DNA of 64,000 nt from Paralithodes platypus (GCA_032716605.1 CM064519.1:20758348-20822347); one strand, 5' to 3'. Shown: positions 54,152-64,000, numbered from the stretch's first letter. The notes: generated from the letters alone by a model not told the origin. A program made the numbers and translations.

Positions 54152-54614
54152 CAGTAAACCCTCGCTATCTCGGACCTCTAGAAGTCGGAAACCCGGACTA
54201 CTCGGACTGGCATCGGCCTCTCGGAAAGTTCGCCGTATATCTCGGAAAATTCCGAGATGTAAGGGGAATACTCCGAGGGCCCCACATGGTCTGTCGGACA
54301 GGTGTCATATATCTCGGAAAATTCCGAGATCTAAGGGTAAATTCCGAGATCTAAGGCTACAGTGAGGTGGAGAAGGAAAGTGATATTTATAATATATGTC
54401 TGCTGGATACTGTACAGGTACTGTAATTTATCTTGAATCAAAGTTGTTAGTGATAGGGAAGTCTCCGTTTTCTCTGGTGGCTCGGACTCCCTCTTCCAAT
54501 TCGGACATTTGCCTTTCTTAAGTCGGACATAAGTCGGACTTCGGACATCTCGGATTTTCGGTCATCTCGGACTGGGTCTCCCCCCAATTAGTCCGAGATA
54601 GCGAGGGTTTACTG
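54152..54614. mobile_element. Pogo/Tigger-like MITE P6 with reiterated CTCGGA
   Basis: Ends CAGTAAACCCTCGCTATCTC are inverted and identical at least over 20 bp, with TA at 54150-54151 and 54615-54616. CTCGGA/TCCGAGAT words occur about a dozen times. It shares its first 15 bp and AATTGGGGG(G)AGACCC with P1, so the two are subfamilies. No gene. Confidence 0.92.
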
Positions 54615-54875
54615 TATTCATCACTCTATACTATAATAATCCGTTTCATTTTATCTGACGATAAATTGAATACCTTAGCAACTGATTTTTCGATATGTAA
54701 TGGAAATAAATGCCATTGCTGTGTTTCTGCATCATATAAATTATACCAAATGTTCACAATTCACAGCGTATTTGCTACAAAATATTCGCAACAGCTGATT
54801 AATCACAGGTGAATACATTGTAAATTTGCAATTTACCGTCAGCTGGAATGAAAATGACTATAGTCTATAGTTTAA

Positions 54876-55079
54876 CCCATTCTGTAGGCCATGTAGGCGA
54901 CGTCCTTGTTATTATATCATGGCTTCATGGCAACTAGGCCTATTAGACGATTATATTAATTTTTAGAAGGATCTCGGGCAGCTCAAAGGATTATTGAGAT
55001 TGTTTGTATTCTTGTAATGGTTAGAGATCCCTCCTACACTTAGTAAAATCATCTATTCTAATAGTTGCCAGAGTATGGG
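54876..55079. repeat. Small TTAA-bounded inverted repeat, possible MITE
   Basis: CCCATTCTGTAGG (left) and CCCATACTCTGGC (inward from right) are flanked by TTAA at 54872-54875 and 55080-55083. However, the inversion continues outside (CTATAGTTTAA / TTAACTATAG), so TTAA may not be the true border. Confidence 0.35.
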
Positions 55080-55098
55080 TTAACTATAGCATAATGAT

Positions 55099-55203
55099 AA
55101 TCAGATGATAAAGGTAAAATTTACCGTATCTTCAATATGGTTGATAATAATCTACCATATTGCAGATACGGTAATTTATACTTTTATGATTTATCATCTG
55201 ATT
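55099..55203. repeat. Strong hairpin, about 45-bp arms
   Basis: AATCAGATGATAAAGG...TTTACCGTATCTTCAATATGG pairs with CCATATTGCAGATACGGTAA...TTATCATCTGATT around an approximately 13-nt loop, with few mismatches. The transcript would fold as a long stem. It could be a tiny MITE. Confidence 0.75.
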
Positions 55204-55255
55204 TTGGCATCAAATCAAGGGTTTTCCTATAGTTTTAGGTGAGATTATTTTGGAT

Positions 55256-55700
55256 GTTGCTTAGGCTAAAATCTAAATACTTTTAAAATTTAGCTTAAAG
55301 GTTTAGACGTGGTTTAGAATGCAATTTTCCTTATTTCAGAGCATTGTGTAGGATCATGAAACCGTTCATAGTGAAGAAGGAAAGAGGTTTACCTTTATTT
55401 CTTTAGAAAAAAATGTATTGCTTAGGCTAAATACTTTTAGAATTTAGCTTCTAGGCTTAGACGTGGTTTAGAGAGTAATTTTCATTATTTCAGAGCATTG
55501 TGTAAGAAGATCACGAAACTATTCCTCATGAAGAAGGAAAGTGGTTTTACCTTTACTGTACAGTATTTCTTTTGAAAATTGCTTTATTGCTTAGGCTAAA
55601 TAGGGGCCTACTTTTGGAATTAAATATATAGGTTTAGACGTGGTTTAGACTCTAGAGTGCCAACTTAAATATTTCAGAGCATTGTGTAAGATGTAGAAAG
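55256..55700. repeat. About 165-bp tandem repeat, three diverged units
   Basis: TTGCTTAGGCTAAA(A/T) starts near 55257, 55419 and 55588. TTTAGACGTGGTTTAGA and TTTCAGAGCATTGTGTA recur in each unit. Non-coding. Confidence 0.8.
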
Positions 55701-56239
55701 GGAAGAAACTGAAAAAATACGGACTCTGAGGAAATCATAGTCCAATAATTTGCACCAGTAAAAGCAAGGAAGGTGCAGTTGTAATTTTCATTTACAGTAG
55801 ATGTCAGATGTACAGTACTGTCGTGCAATAATTTGTTAATTAAGTTATTAAAGAGATTGACTTATTCTATTATTTATCCTGATAATATGGATTTATGTAA
55901 TCTAAAAGATAGGTGTCAGATGTTTGAACAGGGGCTTAAAAAAATGTAAACTGTAGTTTACTCAAATAGGCATCATTAACAAAACAATGAACCAAACCTA
56001 ACACACACACTCATATATTTATTAGTGGCCCCTCCATCATTGACGAACGAACATGCCTATTACATAAGGCATCCTCTTCAAACACTAATCCGCCGTAGTT
56101 TGAATCTACCGCGCAGAGCATTTAAAATCTGAGGAGCCTTCATCATGAGCGCATGCGACCTCACTCATGGCTTCAGTCATTATGAATTGGGTTCTCACTA
56201 CGAAAAAACTTCGTAAAAAATAAAAACAAAAAGAAAATA

Positions 56240-57990
56240 AGAATAACTATCCAATAAGCTTTCCATCATATCGTGGATGTACTTGTGTGGATCTTTGACC
56301 AGACGCTGATTCAGGCGTCATTCTTCCTTCTCTGCTCTGCGCTCAACCTGCCCGGACGTGTCTCCCCCCGCTCCGCTGGTTCCGCATTTGCTGCGTCCCT
56401 AGTGAGTTTTTTCTCATTTGTTTACTCCGGGATGTATCGAGTAAGGTTAGGATATGTGTAGCAGGAGTGTCCTGGGCTGGTTGCCCGCAGTGCAGTGTAT
56501 TTTGGGTCGTGTGTTTGGGGCATCTATTTCGGATGTACCCTCGTGGTCCTGTTGTGGACATGTGATCTTTTCACAGTTGAGTTAGCTTGTGATGCAGGCG
56601 GCTTTCATTACGCGTTATTTTATGCTGCCTTTTATCTTTCTGATGAGGTAAGCGTTGCTTCTGACGTTCCCAGCGTATTTTTCTTCACTTAGTGAAGTTT
56701 TTTCTGGGTCCCGAGTCAGTCTTCCCTTTGTCGGAAGTCTTTACTACAGTGGTGTGTTGGCGGTGGTTCCTGTTGTTATATTTCCAGTGTTTTTGTTTAT
56801 ATTTCAACATTTCTTATGCCGTCTGCTTAGGCCTAGCCAGCCGCTCGTAGCTTTGCCACATGTACAAGTGTTATTGTTTATTTTATAAATATGTCCTACT
56901 GTGTCATGTGTATCCTGGTTTAGTTGTGTATTGGCTAATTCCACGGACTATGTATGTTTCCTGGATTAGTTGTGTATTGGCTAATTCCACGGATTATTGT
57001 GTGGGCCCTGGGCTAGTCGTGCTTGGCTTGCTCCCAGGTCCGTTGTGCGTTCAGTTGGTTTCTGAACGGGGTGGGTTACTTTCCGGCGGGTTTTTCTCGG
57101 TTTCACCATGAAAAACCCGGCCGAGAGCCGTGTTGGGCCACGCGTGGTTTCAACACAGGCTTGTGTCCCCGGCGTGGAGGTGTCTGTGGCTCTCCAGGAC
57201 TGTGTCTCTGTGTTGGTGCCTGTTTCAGGCTCCCTATGATCCCCGGCGGTCTGGCTGTACCCATCTAACATTGTTCATGCGGACAGATGTTATGAAGTTT
57301 TTCTACCCGGTTTTACAAACCAAAAAGAAAAAACCTAGCTGTTGTTGAGGGCTTTCCTCCCCGGCGATCTTTTACAAAGAAGTGGGGACAGGAACTTATG
57401 GGGTTAACGTTGTTTACATCTCACCCGGCGGGTGCACCTTGGTAGGGTGGGATGAACGTCTTGGTCATTCAATTTAGTTAACCGATCCATTTTAGTGGTA
57501 CTTTATGTATCGCCGCCTTCAGACTTACGGCGATCGAAGGCTCAATTAGGGTTAACATCTTTTCACAAATTTTTCACACCCGGCGGGTGCTCCTGGGAGG
57601 AGGAAATAAGGAATTTACAATTCCATATAGTTAACCAGTTAATTGAGAGATACGTTAATGTATCGCCGCCTTCAAACTTACGGCGATCCTTTGTGACAAT
57701 TCGTTAGAAATCAGATCTTGTATCAGCCTGCCCTGTGTTATTCTGCTAAATAATTCTGGTGCCGGCGTCTTTGTGGGGGGTTGTTTTTCCAAAATTGAAT
57801 CTTGAGACAGTCACCACCAGAAAGACTATGTTATAAACGCCATACTGGTCCGTTATATTATGTCAGAGGGTATTCTTAACTTTCTTAGGACATGTTTAGA
57901 TATTCGGAAATCTTTATAGAATCCCGCCGCGTAGCGAGCTGTGATCGTTGTGACATTACGTCTCGTTACCCGGCGGGTTATTGACACGTG
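56240..57990 (+). other. DIRS D 5' untranslated region with internal repeats
   Basis: No convincing gene. TTGTGTATTGGCTAATTCCA is directly repeated (about 56927 and 56969). An imperfect unit of about 150 bp holding CACCCGGCGGGTGC and TATCGCCGCCTTCA(G/A)ACTTACGG occurs at 57420-57540 and 57570-57690, with a further ACCCGGCGGGTTATTG at 57968. Short frames present are not supported by any motif. Confidence 0.55.
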
Positions 57991-57997
57991 TATTTAT

Positions 57998-59345
57998 TTA
58001 CCTAATTGTATTTACCTAATTGTAGTTTACAGGAGTTGAGCTAAGCTCGTGTTGTCCCGTCTCTCAGTCTACTTTTTATCCAATTTTGTCTTGAAAATAT
58101 GGATGTTCCTTGCCCCTACCACCTCCTCCTCCAGCCCATTCCATTTGTCAATACATCTATAGGGGAAGCTAAACTTCCTGATATCGTTCTTGCAGGTAGG
58201 TCTTTTTACTTTGTAGCTGTGGCCTCTAGTTATTCCTGTATCCATAATTAATATATCCTCCCTATCCAGCCTCTCCAGCCCCCGGGTACATTTGTACATC
58301 ATTATCATGTCTCCCCTCTCTCTCCTCTCTTTTAGACTCGGTAGATTTAATTTGTCTAGCCTCCCTTCATATGGCAGTTCTCTGAGACTTGGAACCAATC
58401 TAGTGACTGCTCTCTGGATTCTTTCTAACTTGTGAATATGCTTCTTTAGATGCGGGGACCACACCACTGCTGCATACTCCAATCTTGGTCTAATCATACT
58501 CTTCATAATTTTCGCTACCATGGTCTCATCCAAATAGTTCAGAGCAACTTTCATATTCCCGGCCATTGCATACATTCCGCTAAAGAGCTTGTTAATATGT
58601 TTCTCTGGCGACAAATTATCTTGTATAATCAACCCTAAATCTTTTTCTTTTTCGGCCTTGCTAATTTATTATCTCCCATCCTGTACTCCCAATTTGGTCT
58701 ATTCACACTTCTTCCCATATTTAACACATGACATTTACTTATATTAAATTTCATTTTCCACTTGGTGCTCCATTCGTATATTTTATCTAAATCCCCTTGC
58801 AGCTCCTCACAACTACTTTTATTTGTTATTTGTCTCATAATTTTTACGTCATCTGCAAACATTGACATGTAAGAGTTTATGCCTATCGGCAGGTCATTCA
58901 CGTACATAAGGAACATGAGAGGTGCCAACACAGATCCCTGCGGCACACCACTCTCAACTTTCCGCCACGATGAGTAAGTTCCTCTAATGTTGGTCCTCAT
59001 TTCCCTATCTGTTAAATAGCTCTCCATCCATTTCAGCAAACTCCCCCTGACACATCCTAGCGTCTCAAGCTTAGATAACAATCTCTTATGTGGTACCTTA
59101 TCGAATGCTTTGGAAAGGTCTAAGTAGACGCAGTCCACCCATCCGCCTCTTTCTTGGAGTACATCTATCACCCTACTGTAATAACATAGCAAACTGGTAA
59201 CACAAGATGTCCCTTCTCTGAATCCAAATTGCTTTGGGGTTATTATTTTCTTTCTCTCCAACATTTTCATCCATCTCTTCCTAATTAGCTTTTCACAAAT
59301 CTTGCATACAATACTAGTAAGTGAAACTGGTCTATAGTTTAGAGG
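57998..59345 (-). mobile_element. CR1-like LINE family D, copy in DIRS D 5' region
   Basis: Minus-strand, 5'-truncated near 59345 beside a TG-rich microsatellite (59367-59397), with a 3' end of repeated TACCTAATTGTATT near 57998-58022 followed by the AGTTGAGCTAAGCTCGTG region. This is the same family as the RT at 4608-5074/9804-9840. Confidence 0.85.
58069..59270 (-). pseudogene. Family D LINE reverse transcriptase, one frameshift
   Basis: Frame 59270-58635 carries PKQFGFREGTSCVTSLL, CVYLDLSKAFDKVPHKRLL (motif A), ESGVPQGSVLAPLMFLMY (motif B), SMFADDVKIMRQI (FADD box) and KCHVLNMGRSVNRPNWEY. It ends in an A-rich KKKKI where a length change in the homopolymer (58635-58660) shifts to frame 58632-58069 (DNLSPEKHINKLFSGMYAM, ALNYLDETMVAKIMKSM, RPRLEYAAVVWSP, KFSFPYRCIDKWNGL). 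The N-terminal RT and endonuclease are missing. A single defect suggests moderate age. Confidence 0.85.
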
Positions 59346-59514
59346 GTCCTCAGGGTTTCCATTCTTGTGTGTGTGTCTGTGTGTGTGTGTGTGTGTATGC
59401 GATCATGTTGGGTTAACCTTATGAGCATTAATTCCTGGAAATTTTCTTTTTTTCCAGAGCTGGGCCCTGGCGGACCAATACAGACCCTGCAGTAGTTTCC
59501 CACCAGTCTCTGTC

Positions 59515-61038
59515 ATGGCTACCTTTGCCCCAGTTTTTGCTTTATGCATTACCCCTACCTGTGCCAGTATCCCTATTTTTGCGCACACTCTTTGCATCAA
59601 GTGTGTTAAATGTCTAGACCGTTCAAGGGGTCTGTGGGTGATGCGCAAATGTTCCTTTTGCTCCCAATTAAGTGTCAAAGTCCTCCGCGATAATGATAAG
59701 ACCGCAGCGGTCGCCTTACGAGAGGTTAGGCAACAGATGGCAGCGTATACTACGATTGTGGCTCATAAATCACTTCAATGTGACAACGTCCCTCTTTGGG
59801 ATAGGCTTCTTGTTGAGCACCCTCCCCCTAAACGTCCCTCTCGAGTAACTAGTCGTAAGCCGGCAGAGACTGGTCAGGGTTCTGTGTCTTCTCCTACTGC
59901 TACGGCGAAACGTCAACGAGAGCCTACACCCCCGGCGGCAGCCTCCTCGTCTCGGGGGAGATCTCGGTCTAGGTCACCTCTCAGACACCAGCCATCTAGT
60001 CTTGCCTCTTCACCATCGAGTAAGAAGAGTAAGACAGAAAGTTCCACCAGTGGTCACGGCGATAAATCCTCTAAATCGAAGAGTAGTTCACGGTCACACC
60101 GCAGCCATAAATCTTCAAAGAAGGATTCCCATGATAGAAAGGCCTCACGACATTCACCAGTTTCTAGTGCTTCTCATCGTGCCTCTACCCAAGACAGAGT
60201 TTGTGTTCGGTCTCAGGGGTCCAGTATAGTGCCTGTACCTAAAGATGATTTACCCATTAACATTTTAACCCTGGAATTGGAGAATTCAGGGGGCTCAGGG
60301 GTTGAGAGTGTTGCGGACTCCCAAGGGAGTGTAGGCCAAGGCCTAGGTGTTTGGCGATATTCTCAGCCAGGACCTGACCACCCACTTCCGGCTCAAACTA
60401 TTCACACAGTGGCTGAAGTCCACCGGGATGCGGCGATCCCATCCTCTATTCCTGACTTATCTTGGCAACAAGGTGATACCCCAGCTTCGGCGGGATCTTC
60501 TCAGGAGGAACAGGATCATAAAGACGAGGTTTCAATTATATCAGATATGGAAGGGCAAGAGTCAGGGTCAGGCTTAGACGCCGCACAAGATCTTAATGAT
60601 TCACTAGTCAGTACATCATCAAGTCAATTTGTCACTGCACAGGAAATTGATGGGCTACTCAGTAATGCTTTATCTAAATTTTTTAGCCAACAGCAGGAAA
60701 CTCCCACAGTGGACTTGGGAGCTCCCACGACAAGCTCTACGGTACGGCCTCTGATGACTTCTATTGCTTTAACTCAGATCCCTCACCCTCCCCCTCTGTC
60801 ACCATCAGTGGTTACTAGGCCTGCTACGGCGGCATTGACCACTTCGAATGTAAGGGTTATAACGGATGTCAATCCGCCCCCTCTAGACAGAGCGCCTCTC
60901 AGAAAGGTAGCTATGCCCTTGCTTTACGGACCAGACGAGTCATGGGTCCTTTTGACCCCCACTAAACCAGAGATCGCCCAACCTACCTTGTCAGGGGAAC
61001 TCCCAGTACCGCGTGAGTGGGTCATCCAGGGGCAATAA
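59515..61038 (+). CDS. DIRS D gag-like protein, N-terminal part
   Basis: A 507-residue frame from MATFAPVFAL. C27-x2-C30-x15-C46-x2-C49 (CIKC ... CSFC) forms a zinc-finger-like module. It is followed by HKSLQCDNVPLWDRLL, a basic Ser/Arg/Lys-rich segment around residues 105-220 (RSRSRSPLR, KSKSSSRSHRSHKSSKK), acidic Gly/Ser stretches, and EWVIQGQ before TAA at 61036-61038. DIRS ORF1 proteins are presumed nucleic-acid-binding structural proteins. Similar N-terminal fragments occur in B. The downstream part (61013-62147) is in other frames, so the stop is probably a decay product, since C aligns across it. Confidence 0.75.
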   Translation: MATFAPVFALCITPTCASIPIFAHTLCIKCVKCLDRSRGLWVMRKCSFCSQLSVKVLRDNDKTAAVALREVRQQMAAYTTIVAHKSLQCDNVPLWDRLLVEHPPPKRPSRVTSRKPAETGQGSVSSPTATAKRQREPTPPAAASSSRGRSRSRSPLRHQPSSLASSPSSKKSKTESSTSGHGDKSSKSKSSSRSHRSHKSSKKDSHDRKASRHSPVSSASHRASTQDRVCVRSQGSSIVPVPKDDLPINILTLELENSGGSGVESVADSQGSVGQGLGVWRYSQPGPDHPLPAQTIHTVAEVHRDAAIPSSIPDLSWQQGDTPASAGSSQEEQDHKDEVSIISDMEGQESGSGLDAAQDLNDSLVSTSSSQFVTAQEIDGLLSNALSKFFSQQQETPTVDLGAPTTSSTVRPLMTSIALTQIPHPPPLSPSVVTRPATAALTTSNVRVITDVNPPPLDRAPLRKVAMPLLYGPDESWVLLTPTKPEIAQPTLSGELPVPREWVIQGQ

Positions 61039-62147
61039 ATCTAGGAAATTAAGGGCCTTGGATACTTTGGGCAATGTACTAGACGTCAACATAAAGGCTA
61101 TACCTAGTTATTATCACCAAGTATTATTTTGTTTATGCTGCTCAGTCGGCTTTACCCTCTGCCTCAGCTTCAAAACTATTTTCAGACTGGTCTAAGCATG
61201 ATGGATTTAATGACATTAAGACTCTGTCAGCTCTCACTCCAGAACTCGATTTGCAAACCGTCACAGACACAGCAGCTAATCCAGTCTTGAAGGTGGGGCA
61301 GTTGGGTCCAGGACCTTGGGTGGAATGGGAGGCAGAGGCTCAAACCTTTGCGACCACATTTACTTCCAAAACTTCCCACCAGATCCCTCAAGATACTCAT
61401 TCTTGGTTCTCCATGCCAGTGTGTTCTGCCGGCGGAGTCCCTTCAGCTTTGTTTGCTTTCTTAGCTGCCCCTAAAATTAATCTCTGTGAGCTAAAAGACC
61501 CTTTCACTACCCCTACCCCAACTCACCTAGAACGAGAATTTAGGCTAAGGGGGAAAGCTTTTCGCCTGTTCTCTCAATACATAGTGTCTCAACAGATAGC
61601 AAAGTCTTTGCTCCGGTCCACTCAGGCAATCGCAGACGCGGACGCCAGACGATCGGTTGAATTGTCCCGGCGACTGCTTCTTCAGTCGTCAATCCAATCT
61701 TTGGGTGACATCCGCACCGCCTTGCTTGAGGCGGTACGAGCGAGACAAGACCTCAGAATGTCCTTAGTCCGAAAACTGCCTGATCGCATTGCGAATCAGG
61801 TGGTCATGTCACCAGTGCTCACTCCCTCTTTAATGTCCCCTGACGTGTGGCGAACGGTGTTTAATATGGCTCAGGCCTTTAAACACAGTCCCACCCCTTC
61901 TAAGAAACCTGCCTTTAACTTCCCCAAACCCCGGCCAGTCGCTAAGGCTCAGCCGGGGGGATCTAAGCCCTTTCTTCCACCTAAGTCCTCCTCCTCCCCC
62001 CAAGGTCAGTACAGGCATAGACAAAGTAGATTTTCAGGTCAGAGAGGACGCGGCCATAATAAACCAGGTCAGGGCCCGTCTTCGGCCAACGCCAGCCAGC
62101 CGGCGAAGCGTCCACCACCACCAACTCCACCACCATCAAAAAACTAA
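61013..62147 (+). pseudogene. DIRS D gag-like protein, C-terminal part in shifted frames
   Basis: SRKLRALDTLGNVLDVNIKA (61013-61195 frame) aligns with DELRHLHTKDAQGRLLDVII of DIRS C. A frameshift near 61140 leads to SKLFSDWSKHDGFNDIKTLS and the 298-residue frame 61251-62147 with GPGPWVEWEAEAQTFATTF, ALFAFLAAPKINLCELKDP, ADADARRSVELSRRLL, EAVRARQDLRMSLVRKLP and a basic/Pro-rich tail (RHRQSRFSGQRGRGHNKPG) that looks RNA-binding. It ends 17 bp before the RT frame. Confidence 0.75.
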
Positions 62148-62164
62148 AGTCTCTCTCACTCCCG

Positions 62165-63097
62165 GTGCCAGTATTAAGGCCGGCGGATCCGAGGGTAGTA
62201 CAGCCGGCGAACCCTTGTCTGCTAACTGGGTCGTTCCGAACGTGTCACCAAGCATGGCCGTTAAACACTTGGGCACGGATGGTGGCACGCAAAGGCATCA
62301 CTTGGCAGTGGCTCCGGCGACCTCGCTTATGTCAGCCGACAACGGCGAATTTTGTTTCATTAGAGGTGGAGTCACTGGTCCAGGAAATGATTGCCAAGAA
62401 TGTCATCATCCCGGTCCCCCCAAATTACCCTGTATTCACGTCCAAGCTATTTTTGGTTCCCAAAAGGGACAGTGTTCAGATGAGACCAGTCGTAGACCTG
62501 TCTTATCTGAACCGTCACATTCACAACGAGTCATTCCGAATGTTAACAGTACACCAAATCAGGCTAACACTTCCGCCAGGAGGTTAGATGTGTTCCCTAG
62601 ACCTGACAGACGCTTATTGGCACGTATCGGTAAACAAAAGGTTTCAAAGGTTTCTGGCCTTACGGATCAGGCACCAAAATTTTGTTTTTCAAAGGATGCC
62701 ATTCGGTTTGAACCTGGCACCTCGATTATTCACGAAATTAGTCCGGCAAGCCCTGATGCCGTTATTAAAGCAAGGAATCAGAGTGTTGTGGTACCTAGAC
62801 GACTGGCTGGTGGTGGCAGAGACAGAGCAATTATGCATCAAATATGTCAACATAATTTTAAATCATGTCAAAACTCTAGGGTTCAAGGTAAATCTGGTAA
62901 AGTCAAACCTTGTTCCCTCACGAGTAATTCAGTGGATAGGGCTGGTCTGGGACACAGCTGCTCTCACTCTGAGTCAGAGTGTGGACAATCGCAACAGGTT
63001 TCGCAGGAAACTGTTCATGTTTCTTCACAGTCTGACTACGACACGAAGGGTCTGGGATGGGAGTCTCTGGTCGGCTCTCTCAACTGGATTCAACTAA
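62165..63097 (+). pseudogene. DIRS D reverse transcriptase, one in-frame stop
   Basis: Frame 62165-62587 contains FTSKLFLVPKRDSVQMRPV, DLSYLNRHIHNESFRMLTV and ends at TAG (62585-62587). The same frame continues 62588-63097 with SLDLTDAYWHVSVNKRFQR (motif A), FQRMPFGLNLAPRLFTKL (motif B), LWYLDDWLVVAETEQ (catalytic YLDD) and LGFKVNLVKSNLVPS. In DIRS elements this RT works with RNase H to make circular DNA. Apart from the stop and a shift near 63062, the catalytic residues are intact. The first Met at 62165 may not be the real start. Confidence 0.88.
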
Positions 63098-64000
63098 CTG
63101 TAATGTTGGGCCGGTTGAAAGTAAAACGTTTAATATTGGAAGGCAACAAATATTTCCCACTCTTACCGGCGGGAAAGTTATGGCCCATCCCAAAATTAAT
63201 CCACACCTTACTAGCGGTCTGGGCGAAGAGGGAAACGTTGCACTCAATAATGTCATGGACCTCTCCTCCGCCAACAGTATGGGTAGACACGGTTGCGTCA
63301 GGCACAATAGGTTGGGGATTTCAGTCAAATCAGGTGCACCAGGGTCAGGGGCTTTGGTCCCACTTAGAAATCTCCCACATCAATGTCAAAGAATTACTAG
63401 TCCCCTTGTATTTCCTTCAGGCTCACGGCCCTGCTTTAAGGGGCAAGTCGGTGGCCTTCAGAATGGACAATCTGAACACAGTTCACTGTATTCAGAAACA
63501 AGGGTCAACGAGGTCAAGGAAGTTGCTAAACGTGTCGGAAGAGATTTTTACTCTAGCCAACAGACTAGACATTTATCTTCACGCATCTTATCTCCCAGGC
63601 GTAGCAAACGTCTGGGCAGACGCTCTGTCCCGGAGACAGAGCACGACAGTAGAATGGGAGCTCAAGCAACCAATTTTCAACCTAATGATTGCAGAGCTCT
63701 ACCATCCACAAGTGGATCTGTTTGCGTCCGAGGAGACTCACAAGCTCCCTCTATACCTCACCCGCCGGACGAAGACGCTGGCAGGGGGGCCAGATGCCCT
63801 GGTGACAGACTGGAACAGATGGAGCTCCATCTATCTGTTTCCGCCGCCAGACGCGTCACTAATGTGCCACGTAGTGAACAAGCTACGAGATTATCGAGGC
63901 TTAGTCTCGCTAGTCGCACCCCTGTGGCGGGCGCAGTTGTGGTACCAGCAATTAAAGACGTGGTGCCCGCACCCGGTGTCGCTCCCGGTCGGGTATTTCC
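63061..64000 (+). CDS. DIRS D RNase H and Dam-like domain, open to window edge
   Basis: After a one-base shift near 63062 the frame is open for about 313 codons. GSLNWIQLTVMLGRLKVKRL ends the RT connection. TVWVDTVASGTIGWGFQS, HINVKELLVPLYFLQ, FRMDNLNTVHCIQKQ and ANVWADALSRRQ supply the D, E, D and D blocks of RNase H. HPQVDLFASEETHKLPLYL, TDWNRWSSIYLFPPPDASL and LVAPLWRAQLWYQQL then match the region compared with Dam methyltransferases in DIRS elements. It runs beyond 64000, where the recombinase is expected. Confidence 0.85.

Larger units (their letters stand above)
56016..64000 (+). mobile_element. DIRS copy D, best preserved, 3' end outside window
   Basis: The left terminus TATTTATTAGTGGCCCC with CATCATTGACGAACG at 56036-56050 is followed by a long 5' region. 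It holds a LINE insertion, a gag-like gene (59515-62147), RT (62165-63097) and RNase H plus downstream domain (63061-64000, open to the edge). The recombinase, ICR and right repeat would lie beyond 64000. Only a handful of frame defects are visible. Confidence 0.8.

Noticed and set aside
56273..57348. Small frames in the DIRS D 5' region as host exons
   Set aside because: No motif, no convincing splice pattern and overlap on both strands; better explained as untranslated element DNA.

Overview
This window looks like intergenic, transposon-packed DNA from a large animal genome, most likely an arthropod and plausibly a decapod crustacean. That placement is inference from the mixture of CR1/L2-like, RTE-like, DIRS, piggyBac and pogo/Tigger-type elements and from the abundant satellites; no host gene is recognisable to confirm it. 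There is no bacterial gene organisation. Almost all of the longer reading frames belong to mobile elements, and most are broken.

Layout. 1-3.5 kb: a decayed minus-strand RTE-like LINE with endonuclease, reverse transcriptase (RT) and a zinc finger. 3.6-9.8 kb: small repeats, then a CR1-like RT frame split exactly at a TA by a pogo-like element (5075-9801). That element itself contains a satellite, a 3 kb LINE (family A) and a second pogo-like element. 9.8-25 kb: a minus-strand DIRS retrotransposon (copy A) with its 3' inverted repeat and internal complementary region at 9.8-11.7 kb. It is split by a complete TTAA-bounded piggyBac-like transposon (12358-19044), by LINE A copies and by pogo-like elements. 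25.07-34.84 kb: DIRS copy B, with both terminal repeats and its internal complementary region still matching, but with most of RT deleted. 34.9-51 kb: DIRS copy C (minus; YR, RT and gag relics at 35.7-40.5 kb, 5' terminus near 50985), whose long 5' region is filled with piggyBac-type MITEs, RTE-like LINE B copies, LINE A copies, CCCGG-rich arrays and a 4 kb fold-back element. 51-56 kb: a LINE B copy, nested piggyBac-type MITEs, a tRNA-derived SINE, a pogo-like MITE, a hairpin and short satellites. 56.0-64 kb: plus-strand DIRS copy D, the best preserved, running off the window, with a CR1-like LINE in its 5' region.

The most informative signals are structural. DIRS ends share a near-palindromic CGTCA-W-TGACG core that is repeated in the circle-junction-like internal region. 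Six or more pogo-like families share one design (CAG... ends or a close variant, TA duplication, terminal motif reiterated internally) but have unrelated motif sequences. One piggyBac element carries a partial tandem duplication of its transposase. Several nested insertions can be verified inside the window because an empty copy of the target is also present. Nearly identical LINE A copies suggest recent activity.
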